A model generated the notes under the pieces. It was not told the DNA's origin. It worked only from the letters and a program-made list of their open reading frames with translations, and searched no databases. Position numbers and translations under genes: made by a program. 64,000 nucleotides of DNA, taken from the NCBI GenBank assembly GCA_028289545.1, contig JANQPG010000002.1, positions 47,660-111,659 on the forward strand, written 5' to 3'. This DNA is from Woeseiaceae bacterium. Lineage in GTDB: Bacteria; Pseudomonadota; Gammaproteobacteria; Steroidobacterales; Woeseiaceae. Positions 36,751-44,768 of the stretch are shown here, one piece after another; the stretch's first letter is position 1, and each line of letters begins with the position of its first letter.

Positions 36751-37686
36751 TTAGTCCCACTGGATACCCATTCTGAAGTTCCACTCGCTCTCGTCGTTGT
36801 CGGCAATATCCGGCGCCTCGATCGATTCAAAGCGATCGTAGTCGAGTGAGAGCTGCGCATAGAAGAAGTCGCTGAACGGCAACCGTAAGCCGGACGACGT
36901 CTCGACAATGTGGTTGTGGCGCCCGCCGAGTTCCCACACGAACTGCGCCTCCGAAAACGCGGTCAGATTGGCGAAGTCCTGGAAGGTATGTCGTAAGTCG
37001 AACAACAGCCGGCCGCCGGGAGCGGAGCGGCGGTCGTCCGGTAAGGAAATCGACCAGGCGTCGATGCCGCCCTGCAGCTTGATGCGTGTACTCTCCGCGG
37101 GCTGCCAGACATGACCCAGCCCGGCGCCCACCGCGATCCATTCATCCGTCGTGCGAAACCGGTCCCGGTTCCAGTCGCCGCGTAAATACCAGTAGCGGCC
37201 GAGGTTGACCGTGTTTGCGTAGCGTTCCGCCTTGAGTTCCAGCTCGTAGTCTTCCTCGGTTCTCACGCCTCGCTCTTCGGTCGATTCGTGCTCGAGGCGC
37301 AGCAAACCCACCGTGAGCCCGAAGTCGTAGGAGGACTTGAAGCGCACTTCGATCTCCTCGCTGTCCGACGTGCCCTGGTCTTTCTCGAACGCCACGTCGA
37401 GCTCAGCGGAGATCGCCTCGGCAAATCCGCCGGCGACGGGTTCGGCGGCAATCGGCTCAGGACTGCGAAGTGTGCCGGTCAACGCAACGCCGTTTACGGT
37501 GGCCACGTCGTCGACAGCTACCGTAAGTTCCCCGAGCAGCGCCGAACTCCACACCAGGTACTGATCGTCCGCTCGAACAACAACGCCGCTCAACGTGTCG
37601 CCATTGCTAAGGACCAGTCTGTCCGCCAGAGCGGGGCTCGATGATGTGATAAGCAGGAACGCGGGAATAGATCGAAGGATTTTCAT
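36751..37686 (-). CDS. DUF481 family outer-membrane beta-barrel protein
   Basis: 311 residues from ATG at 37686, with a signal peptide (cleavage near ALA-DR, residue 22). The first ~70 mature residues form a small beta domain ('DRLVLSNGDTLSGVVVRA'). The rest is a run of amphipathic beta strands ending in 'WNFRMGIQWD', as expected for the DUF481 barrel. Such proteins are thought to be salt- or stress-induced outer-membrane proteins; no ligand is known. The preceding NUDIX gene ends two bases upstream, so they are co-transcribed. Confidence 0.85.
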   Translation of the reverse strand: MKILRSIPAFLLITSSSPALADRLVLSNGDTLSGVVVRADDQYLVWSSALLGELTVAVDDVATVNGVALTGTLRSPEPIAAEPVAGGFAEAISAELDVAFEKDQGTSDSEEIEVRFKSSYDFGLTVGLLRLEHESTEERGVRTEEDYELELKAERYANTVNLGRYWYLRGDWNRDRFRTTDEWIAVGAGLGHVWQPAESTRIKLQGGIDAWSISLPDDRRSAPGGRLLFDLRHTFQDFANLTAFSEAQFVWELGGRHNHIVETSSGLRLPFSDFFYAQLSLDYDRFESIEAPDIADNDESEWNFRMGIQWD

Positions 37687-37688
37687 CG

Positions 37689-38150
37689 TCACAGGTAGCT
37701 TGGGCTTGGAGCAAATGGGCAAGAGTCGTTCGCAGGCAGCAGATGGAAGTCGCCGGCAAACACGCGACGAACCATCCACGCAGTCAGCGGCTCGAGAGAA
37801 TCGGAGATCGTAGCAAGCTCATCGATGCCGAAATACTGTGCGGCATCCGTTTCCCACAGGTCGGGCGTGGGCTGGCCATCGACGTGTGTGCAAAGAAACA
37901 CGAGGCCCAGCATACCGACCCAGGGCTCCGGGAGCTCCTGAACGCCGAGCAACCCATCGACGGCTGCAACGATTCCCGCTTCCTCCCGGGTTTCACGCAG
38001 CACGGCGGCGGTCGGGGACTCGCCACTGCCGAGCTGCCCCCACGGAATCGTCCACTGGCCTTCAAGCGAGTGTCCCGGGCTTTGGCGGACCAGGAGAACA
38101 CTTTTGTGCCGTCGAACCACGGCACCTACACAGACTACGGTCTCGGCCAT
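37689..38150 (-). CDS. NUDIX hydrolase
   Basis: 153 residues from ATG at 38150, which has GGAG six bases upstream; an ATG eight codons earlier is possible. The NUDIX box fits the consensus GX5EX7REUXEEXGU exactly, running from the G of 'GQLGSGE' to 'RETREEAGI'. It should hydrolyse a nucleoside diphosphate linked to another moiety, with Mg2+. A Trp-rich 'GQWTIPWGQL' precedes the box. The substrate is not identifiable. Confidence 0.92.
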   Translation of the reverse strand: MAETVVCVGAVVRRHKSVLLVRQSPGHSLEGQWTIPWGQLGSGESPTAAVLRETREEAGIVAAVDGLLGVQELPEPWVGMLGLVFLCTHVDGQPTPDLWETDAAQYFGIDELATISDSLEPLTAWMVRRVFAGDFHLLPANDSCPFAPSPSYL

Positions 38151-38233
38151 CGAATGCTCCGGTTTCAGCTGCATACCACGCCTTCACGGGTGACCGATCA
38201 ATCGCCTGGCAACCAGAGGACATCTTACAGGCC

Positions 38234-38785
38234 TTACCGTCCTCTCAAACGTTCCCGCACTTCCATCAGCGCAAAGCCCAGGATGTTCTCACCCTGCCAC
38301 TCATCAGGCGTGACGTTCATTGCCTCGTTCTTCGCCATGCCGATTCCCCAGATGCGGTCGTACGGACTCGCCTCGACGAGTACGGAATCTCCTGTGGCCA
38401 GCAGGTACTTCTCGAGTGCTGGATTGTCGGAGAACTTGGCGAGGTTGCCGGATACGACCACATCCCAGCGATGCTCGACCCAGATGTCCTGGTCGAAGCC
38501 CCGGACTTTTCTGCCCAGGGACTTTGCCAACCCCGGGCTATCGGCGTTGAGGACGGCCGCGACTATTTCGTGATCGTGAAAGATTTCCGCCTTGCGCCAC
38601 ATCATGAAATGTTCGGCTGTCGGAAAAGCATGTCCCGAATACTCGAACCTTGCCGGATACCACTGGCTCAGGCACGAGTGATCAACGGCGGAGCCGCGTT
38701 GCTTGTGCCCCCAGAAGTAGTGATACCGCGCTGTTTTGCCGTCAGCCAGATCGCGGATCAGTTCGTCAATGTTTCGCGTATTCAT
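38234..38785 (-). CDS. NADAR family protein (YbiA-like; predicted ADP-ribosyl glycohydrolase)
   Basis: 183 residues. Family marks are 'YFWGHKQRG', 'LSQWYPARFEYSGHAFPTAEH', 'MMWRKAEIF', 'GRKVRGFD' and the C-terminal 'DRIWGIGM' and 'NILGFALMEVRE'. NADAR proteins cleave N-glycosidic bonds; some remove ADP-ribose from guanosine in nucleic acids and act as antitoxins, while YbiA-type members act on riboflavin intermediates. Its ATG overlaps the stop of a truncated parE (ATGA), so it is translationally linked to an antitoxin operon. Confidence 0.9.
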   Translation of the reverse strand: MNTRNIDELIRDLADGKTARYHYFWGHKQRGSAVDHSCLSQWYPARFEYSGHAFPTAEHFMMWRKAEIFHDHEIVAAVLNADSPGLAKSLGRKVRGFDQDIWVEHRWDVVVSGNLAKFSDNPALEKYLLATGDSVLVEASPYDRIWGIGMAKNEAMNVTPDEWQGENILGFALMEVRERLRGR

Positions 38786-38865
38786 GACAAGAACTCGCGT
38801 AGACCGCGACGGTAAATGCGACCCAGGTCAGTTCTTGCACTCTCGGTAAGCCTAAAGCTCGCCAT
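38782..38865 (-). pseudogene. Truncated ParE toxin remnant (27 codons)
   Basis: On the minus strand an ATG at 38865 overlaps the end of parD, as in normal parDE operons. The frame reads 'MASFRLTESARTDLGRIY' and continues with 'RRGLREFLS' before a TGA at 38784-38782. This matches the first helix of ParE/RelE-fold toxins (xRLTxxARxDLxxIxRxxxxxFG), which are normally ~95 residues. The core strands and catalytic region are absent. The stop overlaps the NADAR start. It cannot be an active toxin but may couple translation of parD to NADAR. Confidence 0.75.
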
Positions 38866-39094
38866 TGCGGCGTGCTTCCGCTTTGATCTCCTCGAGAATC
38901 GCCTCGGCGCTCATCGAAGTATGGCAGCTTTGCTCTGCTTGTAACAAATGCGCGCGCAGCGCCTCAATCTCACGCGCCTTACGGATCAGGTCGTTCACGG
39001 CTTCGCTGTTGCTTCGGTACTCGCCTTCGGTTTCGACCTTTTGTCTCAGCCACTGTGCGTTGGGATCAGTTAAGGAAATGCTCTGTCTGGGCAT
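38852..39094 (-). CDS. parD: ParD-like ribbon-helix-helix antitoxin
   Basis: 80 residues with the type II antitoxin ParD layout: DNA-binding ribbon 'SISLTDPNAQWLRQKVE', 'GEYRSNSEAVNDLIRKAR' as the helix pair, and a toxin-wrapping C-terminal helix. Its expected partner ParE survives only as a remnant overlapping the 3' end. It is an orphan antitoxin, perhaps still repressing its own promoter and thus the downstream NADAR gene. Confidence 0.88.
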   Translation of the reverse strand: MPRQSISLTDPNAQWLRQKVETEGEYRSNSEAVNDLIRKAREIEALRAHLLQAEQSCHTSMSAEAILEEIKAEARRNGEL

Positions 39095-39120
39095 AAGGAT
39101 TTCGATACCAGAGAGTCTGG

Positions 39121-39143
39121 TGCAATATTACACCATTATTGCA
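39121..39143. promoter_or_regulatory. Candidate ParD operator
   Basis: Perfect 7-bp inverted arms TGCAATA (39121-39127) and TATTGCA (39137-39143) lie 27 bases before parD, in an AT-rich stretch unlike its surroundings. It overlaps a -10-like TAATAT on the minus strand, as autoregulatory RHH operators often do. Confidence 0.5.
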
Positions 39144-39197
39144 ACCCCAAATTTTGGATCGATTTATGTATTTTTGCGAGGTTGGAGAGATTCGCGA

Positions 39198-39545
39198 TCA
39201 CGGAACGCGCGGACTATCCCCATCCATTTCGACAAGCCCCATCGGGTTGCCGGCCGGATCGCGAAACAGCCCCAGCACGACAACGCCGGGCACTTCAAAC
39301 CGAGGGACGTCGATCGTGCCGCCCGACTCCTCGATCAACGACAGAGACGCCGTCACGTCCGGCACTCCGACATAGACGCGCTTCTCGGCCGGGTCCTTAC
39401 GGATGGCGCAAGATAGTGGGGCTACGACAGGTGGAGAGAATTGGCCCGCGTCGTCCGGCTCCCATCCGAAGACCGAGGCATAGAATCGTCCGAGCGCTTC
39501 GTCGTCGGGGCCGGCAAAGTCGATGAACACGATGGGATTTGACAT
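39198..39545 (-). CDS. VOC (glyoxalase/bleomycin-resistance) superfamily protein
   Basis: 115 residues with one glyoxalase-like beta-alpha-beta unit: 'IVFIDFAGPDDEALGRFYAS', 'VFGWE', 'YVGVPDVTASLSLIEESGG' and 'FRDPAGNPMGLVE', where the last Glu is a usual metal ligand. As a single short unit it should dimerise. Function may be resistance or catalysis; no more can be said. It lies between the parD and vapBC units. Confidence 0.85.
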   Translation of the reverse strand: MSNPIVFIDFAGPDDEALGRFYASVFGWEPDDAGQFSPPVVAPLSCAIRKDPAEKRVYVGVPDVTASLSLIEESGGTIDVPRFEVPGVVVLGLFRDPAGNPMGLVEMDGDSPRVP

Positions 39546-39609
39546 CGGTGTATTTTAGCCATGAACACGGCCGGCTCACACCCCAGGATTGAGTTCAGGA
39601 AGATTCGAT

Positions 39610-39999
39610 TCAGAGAACGGCGAGCCCAAGGTGGGCCTCGATCACTTCAAAATCACGATCAGCATGAAGAAGACGATGACCATTCTCGATACAGAAACTT
39701 GCGATCAGCATATCGATCGTGTTTCGGATGGTAATGCCATTAGCTCGAAGCTTTCGATAATTGCGGGCGCTGGCGAGCGCAATCCGGCGGCCTATCATTG
39801 GTGAGAAAACTAGCGAATCGAGCGCGCCCTTGGCCTTGCGAAACTCGCCGTCGGAGCGAAAACCTTGCAGCACTTCCGCCAGGATGAGGTCGCCCGTCAT
39901 GATTGGCTCAACGCCGAGGAGTTCATCCAGAAGTTCGGTTTCCCGCGTCACCTGACCGTTGAAATAGGCAATCCAGACCGAGCTGTCGACGACAATCAT
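39610..39999 (-). CDS. vapC: VapC-type PIN-domain toxin
   Basis: 129 residues from ATG at 39999. The PIN-domain acidic residues are all present: Asp4 ('VVDSSVWIAYF'), the Glu in 'LILAEVLQGF', and Asp residues in 'NTIDMLIASFC' and 'LLHADRDF'. VapC toxins are Mg2+-dependent RNases that cut tRNA or rRNA. The ATG overlaps the vapB stop (ATGA), the standard arrangement. Confidence 0.95.
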   Translation of the reverse strand: MIVVDSSVWIAYFNGQVTRETELLDELLGVEPIMTGDLILAEVLQGFRSDGEFRKAKGALDSLVFSPMIGRRIALASARNYRKLRANGITIRNTIDMLIASFCIENGHRLLHADRDFEVIEAHLGLAVL

Positions 40000-40190
40000 T
40001 TGTCGCGTCGCATCTCGTCGAGCGAGCCCTCCCATTGCAAAGCCCCGCGCAAGCGCCGGATTCGTCCCTGGCTGCGGGTTTTGACGACGAGACGTAAACC
40101 CGCCTCGACAGCGTCCTTTTTGGTCTTGAAACCGCCGGCTTTCAGAGCATCGCGCATAAGGTCGTCGTCTATGTCGATATTGGTTCGCAT
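39996..40190 (-). CDS. vapB: VapB-type antitoxin
   Basis: 64 residues starting 'MRTNIDIDDDLMRDALKAGG', the signature of the short VapB group that neutralises PIN toxins and binds DNA by its N-terminal ribbon-helix-helix. The C-terminal 'RRLRGALQWEGSLDEMR' should wrap the toxin active site. A perfect operator palindrome lies five bases upstream. Confidence 0.94.
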   Translation of the reverse strand: MRTNIDIDDDLMRDALKAGGFKTKKDAVEAGLRLVVKTRSQGRIRRLRGALQWEGSLDEMRRDK

Positions 40191-40194
40191 GTCG

Positions 40195-40233
40195 CCTCGA
40201 TGTGTATAAAACTACAAACTATACACATCGAGG
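40195..40233. promoter_or_regulatory. VapBC operator: perfect 14-bp inverted repeat
   Basis: Arms CCTCGATGTGTATA (40195-40208) and TATACACATCGAGG (40220-40233) are exact reverse complements around an 11-base spacer, immediately upstream of vapB. Such a site fits a VapBC autorepression operator; the inner TATA-rich parts probably overlap the promoter. Confidence 0.8.
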
Positions 40234-40329
40234 TTTACGCACAAGTCGAACGGCGATAAGAATCAGTGAAGAAGAATAAGTCAGCGCCGCATCGTCTGCT
40301 GGCAGCATTATTGTGACAATCGTGCAGTT

Positions 40330-41661
40330 TTAGCCGAGCCGTGAAGGCTTGTCACCCACCGCATCATCCTCATCCGCCCTCGCAAGATCCGCATCGATCG
40401 TCCGCCCTGCCCGCAGGTAGTGCCACGCCGCCCACGGCAGAACCACACTCGTGACGATCAATAGTGCATAGCGCATCGATTCGTCGCCGAATCTTTGCGC
40501 GAGCAAATCGCTGAGTGCACCGGCGATGAAGGGACCCATCGCCAGACCAATGACGTTGATGATCAACAGCACGATGGCGGACGCCACCGCGCGCATCGAC
40601 AGGGGAACCAGGCTTTGCGTCTGCGCAAGCACCGGCGCGAGGAAGAAGTTGGACAGCATTTGCGGAATAACGAGTAGCAGCAGGCACCAGAACGCCGAGT
40701 TGGCGAGGAATACGCCTACGTAGAGCAACGCCGACAACAGCGTCATACCGGTCAGAAAACGAAAACCGTTCTGCCGTCGCTGCTTGCTGAGCATGTCGGC
40801 CAGATAGCCGCCGCCAAAGAAACCCGCGCCGCCGACAAAACCGACGATCAATCCCAGCCAGATGCCGAGTTCCGCAAGCCCCATGCCAAAACTCCGCACG
40901 ATGTAGCTTGGCAGGAAGATAATCACGGCGTAACCGACAAACGAACTCAAACCGGCGCCGACCGCCATATTGACGAAAGAAGGTCTGGCCAGCAGGAAGC
41001 GAAAAACCGTTGCCAGCGACGGCTGCTCGGCGCGCGCGGCGCGATTTTCGGAGTGACCGCGCGGCGGCTCCACAACCGTGAAGCGGAACAAGACGGCGAG
41101 CAGCACGCCGGGGAGTCCGACAATAAAAAACGCCTCGCGCCAGCCCAGGTTCTGCGCAACCCAGCCGCCGCCGAGGTACGCGAGCATAATGCCCGCCGAA
41201 ATACCGAGCGTGTAGATCCCCATGGCCGTGGAGCGCTTTTCGGGCGGATACAAATCGGCAATCATCGAGTGCGCGGGCGGGCTGCAGCCGGCCTCGCCGA
41301 TACCCACACCAATACGCGCCAGGGTCAGGTGGACAATGTTGGCCGCCAGCCCGGACAGCGCCGTCATGCCGCTCCAGAGTGCAAGCGCCAGCGCAATGAG
41401 GTTGCGCCGGTTCCAGCGATCGGCAAGCTGCGCAATCGGAATACCGAGCGTCACGTAGAACAGCGCAAACGCGGGCCCGGTCAGAAGCCCCAGGATCGTG
41501 TCGCCAACCTGGAACTCGACGCGAATGGCCGGCAGCAAAATCGCCAGTATCTGCCGGTCGATGAAATTGAACATGTACACGACCGTCAGCATGAACAGCG
41601 CGTAGCGGCGGGCGCCCGCGCTAATCGAACCGGCCGTTGCCGCTCCCGTGGTGGCGATCAC
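40330..41661 (-). CDS. Major facilitator superfamily transporter (Spinster-like)
   Basis: 443 residues from GTG at 41661, whose GTGA overlaps the gamma-glutamyltransferase stop; the frame stays open far upstream by chance. About 12 membrane helices are visible. 'YMFNFIDRQILAILLPAIRVEF' in parts and 'GVGIGEAGCSPPAHSMIADLYPPEKR' in parts mark the Spinster/hexuronate-like MFS subgroup. It is an inner-membrane secondary transporter; coupling to the glutathione-cleaving enzyme suggests amino-acid, peptide or thiol substrates, which is inference. Confidence 0.88.
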   Translation of the reverse strand: MIATTGAATAGSISAGARRYALFMLTVVYMFNFIDRQILAILLPAIRVEFQVGDTILGLLTGPAFALFYVTLGIPIAQLADRWNRRNLIALALALWSGMTALSGLAANIVHLTLARIGVGIGEAGCSPPAHSMIADLYPPEKRSTAMGIYTLGISAGIMLAYLGGGWVAQNLGWREAFFIVGLPGVLLAVLFRFTVVEPPRGHSENRAARAEQPSLATVFRFLLARPSFVNMAVGAGLSSFVGYAVIIFLPSYIVRSFGMGLAELGIWLGLIVGFVGGAGFFGGGYLADMLSKQRRQNGFRFLTGMTLLSALLYVGVFLANSAFWCLLLLVIPQMLSNFFLAPVLAQTQSLVPLSMRAVASAIVLLIINVIGLAMGPFIAGALSDLLAQRFGDESMRYALLIVTSVVLPWAAWHYLRAGRTIDADLARADEDDAVGDKPSRLG

Positions 41662-43418
41662 TCGGCGATGCCGGTCGCTTCGGGTGCCGCCACGCTCGCC
41701 GCGTTGGGCCGCCGCGGATCGGACGCGCCGCGAAACACGCCGTCCTTGTACGCCACGCTCTGCAGGCTGCCCATTGAAAAACTCGTGCCCCGGATGTCGT
41801 GTCCCTTCGCCTCGAGCAGTCGCAGAGTATCGGGGCTGTAGCCGCCCTCCAGCTGCAGCACGTCCGGATACCACTGGTGGTGCATGCGCGGCGCCGCCGT
41901 GGCCTCCGCAATGTTCATGTCGTGGTCGATCGCATTGACAATGACCTGCAGCACCGTCGTGATAATCCGGCTGCCGCCCGGGCTGCCGGTTGCAAACCAC
42001 GGCTCACCGTCAGCGAACACAATGGTGGGCGTCATCGAACTCAAGGGCCGCTTACCGCTTTCGATCGCGTTAGCGTCGCTGCCAAGCATGCCGTAGGCGT
42101 TGGGTACGCCGGGCTTCGACACGAAGTCGTCCATTTCGTTGTTGAGCAGGAAACCGGCGCCAGGGACCGCTATGCCGGAACCGTAAGAGAGATTCAGCGT
42201 GTAGGTGTTGCTGACGACGTTGCCGTCGCGATCCATGATCGAGTAGTGCGTTGTGTCCGGGCTCTCGGGCGCGGGCGCAACGCCGGGCAAGACGTCCGAC
42301 GAGGAACGGGCCTTGTCGAGGGGAATGCCGTCAGCGAGCGTCTTGGCGTAGTCTTTGCCCGTCAGCCACTCGATGGGGACCGGATAATAATCCGGATCGC
42401 CGAGGTGTTTGCTGCGATCCGCAAATGCGAGCCGCATGACTTCAGCCAGCAGGTGCACCGCATCCGCACTCCCGGAACCCATCGCCGCAATATCGAAGTG
42501 CTCGAGCACGTTCAACATCTGCAGGATGTGCACACCACCAGAGCTGGGCGGCGGCATCGTCACAATGCGATGGCCTCGATAATTGCCCGACAAAACGGGC
42601 CGCCAGACCGGCTCGTAGTCCGCGAGCGCGGCCTCATCGACAAGACCGCCGTGCCGCCGCATGTCGCGGGCAATGAGCCTGGCGGTCCGGCCCTTGTAGA
42701 AGCCGTCCCTGCCCGCCTCGGCAATACGCTCGAGGGTGGCTGCGAGATCGGGCTGCCGCAGCACTTCGCCCGGCTGATAGGCCGTACCGTCATCCTTGAA
42801 GAAGTAGCCGCATGCCGCCTCGTTGGCGCACAGCCGTTCCTGCCGCCACTGAAGCGCCTGGGACATGTCGTAGCTCAGGCGAACTCCGTCTCGCGCCAGC
42901 TCGATGGCCGGTTCGAGCAGGCTTGCCCACTCCAATCGCCCGTAGCGCTCGTGTGCCGCCCAGAGTCCGGCCACGGTGCCGGGGACGCCGGCCGACAGGT
43001 GCGAGAAGCGGGCACGCTGATTGTCGACGTTCCCGTCTGCGTCCAGAAACATGTCCGCTGTTGCGGCAGGCGGCGCCATTTCGCGGTAGTCGAGCGCCGC
43101 GTCGGTGTCCGACTCCGCGTCGTGGACCAGCATGAAGCCGCCGCCGCCAAGGTTACCGGCGCGCGGCAGCACGACCGCCAGCGCAAATCCGACGGCAACA
43201 GCCGCATCCACGGCGGTACCGCCTTCCGCGAGTACGTCGGCGCCAACCTGGGACGCAATACGATTCTGGCTCGCAACCATCCCGGCCGGTCCGTAGACCG
43301 GGTGATTGACGTCGCCGTAGCGAATGATGGGTTCTTGCTGAGTATCGGCACCCGCGCGAAGGCTCAGGCACAGCGACAGCGTGGAAACCAGAATCAGGCG
43401 GCACAGGTTGGATCGCAC
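41658..43418 (-). CDS. ggt: Periplasmic gamma-glutamyltransferase
   Basis: 586 residues from GTG at 43418, with GGGGGAG about five bases upstream and a signal peptide (cleavage near AGA-DT). The open frame upstream belongs by chance to the phosphate transporter region. The autoprocessing nucleophile is Thr389 in 'PDTTHYSIMD'; 'NLGGGGFMLVHD', 'PPPSSGGVH' and 'TGSPGGSRI' are family motifs. It matures to two chains and removes gamma-glutamyl groups from glutathione and related compounds. It is co-transcribed with the MFS gene. Confidence 0.95.
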   Translation of the reverse strand: MRSNLCRLILVSTLSLCLSLRAGADTQQEPIIRYGDVNHPVYGPAGMVASQNRIASQVGADVLAEGGTAVDAAVAVGFALAVVLPRAGNLGGGGFMLVHDAESDTDAALDYREMAPPAATADMFLDADGNVDNQRARFSHLSAGVPGTVAGLWAAHERYGRLEWASLLEPAIELARDGVRLSYDMSQALQWRQERLCANEAACGYFFKDDGTAYQPGEVLRQPDLAATLERIAEAGRDGFYKGRTARLIARDMRRHGGLVDEAALADYEPVWRPVLSGNYRGHRIVTMPPPSSGGVHILQMLNVLEHFDIAAMGSGSADAVHLLAEVMRLAFADRSKHLGDPDYYPVPIEWLTGKDYAKTLADGIPLDKARSSSDVLPGVAPAPESPDTTHYSIMDRDGNVVSNTYTLNLSYGSGIAVPGAGFLLNNEMDDFVSKPGVPNAYGMLGSDANAIESGKRPLSSMTPTIVFADGEPWFATGSPGGSRIITTVLQVIVNAIDHDMNIAEATAAPRMHHQWYPDVLQLEGGYSPDTLRLLEAKGHDIRGTSFSMGSLQSVAYKDGVFRGASDPRRPNAASVAAPEATGIAE

Positions 43419-43489
43419 AGGCACTCCCCCGGGGTCGCCGAACGGTTCGAGCGCAGCGCCAGCGCGTCTAGCGACGCGATGGCGAGCAA

Positions 43490-44740
43490 TCAGGGCAGCA
43501 CCGCTCGGAACGTGAAGAAAAAGACAATGGCGAGGATAGCACCCGCCGGGATTGTCACAACCCAGGACACGAAGATCCGACCGACAACCCGGAGATCGAT
43601 GGCCTCGATGCCGCGCGCCATGCCGACGCCGAGCACGGCGCCGACGAGCGTGTGGGTTGTCGATATCGGCATCCCCGTGCCGGACGCGATGACGATGGTG
43701 GTTGCGGCCGCCAGCTCGGCCGCAAAGCCGCGGCTTGGCGTCAGGTGGGTAATCTTCTCGCCGACGGTCGCAATCACGTGCCGGCCAAACGTGGCGAGAC
43801 CGATCACAATGCCGACGCCACCCAGCACGAGCACCCACAGCGGCAAAGCGGACTGCGCCGTAATCGAACCGGATTGGGCTACGGTCACGACCGCAGCCAA
43901 TGGACCAATCGCGTTGGCGACGTCGTTGGAACCGTGCGCAAACGCCATGCCGCAGGCGGTTACGACCATCAACACGCCAAATACGCGCTCGACGGTGTGG
44001 AAGTGCTGATCCTGTTCCGCCTCGGGATCGGGTTCGACGCGATTGACAAAGTAGGCCCCGACGGCGGCGATCGCCAGGGCAACGACGGTTGCCAGCATAT
44101 AGGCTTCGGCCGTCGACAGGTTCAGACCCACGTGTTTGAGACCCTTGAGGATCGTCACCAGGGTCATCGTAAACGCGGCCAGGAAAATGTAGACGGGCAC
44201 GTAGCGACGCGCGCGCTCCAGCGGATTCTCGTGCTGCAGTATCAGGCGCAAGACCGTCTGGTAGAGCAGAAACGCAATCAGACCGGCCGTCAGCGGCGAC
44301 ACGACCCAGCTCATGACAATCGTGCCGACCTGTCCCCACTTGACCGCCTCGACGCCGATACCCACCGCCGCAAAGCCGACAATGGCGCCAATGATCGAAT
44401 GGGTTGTCGACACGGGCCAACCGCGTTTCGACGCGATCAACAGCCACGTGCCGGCCGCCAGCAGCGCGGCCAGCATGCCGTACACGAGTAGTTCGGGAGA
44501 ACCTTCGATGCTGCTCGTATCGACAATCCCCTTGCGGATTGTCGAGGTCACTGCGCCGCCCGCGAGCACGGCGCCCAGAAACTCGAAAATCGCGGCGACA
44601 ATAATCGCCTGCTTGATGGTCAGCGCTTTGGAGCCCACCGAGGTTGCCATTGCATTGGCGACATCGTTTGCCCCGATTCCCCAAGCCATGAACAGGCCGA
44701 AGAGAGCCGCCAAACCTATGTAGATGTAGATCGCTTCCAT
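43490..44740 (-). CDS. pit: PiT family inorganic phosphate transporter
   Basis: 416 residues, mostly membrane helices, with the two PiT signature repeats: 'GIGANDVANAMATSVGSKAL' near the N-terminus and 'AHGSNDVANAIGPLAAVV' in the C-terminal half. It is a low-affinity phosphate (or metal-phosphate) symporter of the inner membrane. A charged loop with 'DPEAEQDQHFHTVERVF' separates the halves. The DUF47 gene 28 bases upstream is its usual partner. Confidence 0.95.
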   Translation of the reverse strand: MEAIYIYIGLAALFGLFMAWGIGANDVANAMATSVGSKALTIKQAIIVAAIFEFLGAVLAGGAVTSTIRKGIVDTSSIEGSPELLVYGMLAALLAAGTWLLIASKRGWPVSTTHSIIGAIVGFAAVGIGVEAVKWGQVGTIVMSWVVSPLTAGLIAFLLYQTVLRLILQHENPLERARRYVPVYIFLAAFTMTLVTILKGLKHVGLNLSTAEAYMLATVVALAIAAVGAYFVNRVEPDPEAEQDQHFHTVERVFGVLMVVTACGMAFAHGSNDVANAIGPLAAVVTVAQSGSITAQSALPLWVLVLGGVGIVIGLATFGRHVIATVGEKITHLTPSRGFAAELAAATTIVIASGTGMPISTTHTLVGAVLGVGMARGIEAIDLRVVGRIFVSWVVTIPAGAILAIVFFFTFRAVLP

Positions 44741-44768
44741 GCCGTCAATCAGCCGTTGTTCTTATAGT

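Noticed and set aside
41799..44009. A 736-codon plus-strand frame across ggt and pit
   Set aside because: It lies opposite two well-defined genes and is Arg/His/Val-rich in the manner of antisense frames.
43419..44684. Extension of the ggt frame upstream to 1008 codons
   Set aside because: The extra 422 codons overlap the pit gene out of frame. The GTG at 43418 with a Shine-Dalgarno and signal peptide is the real start.
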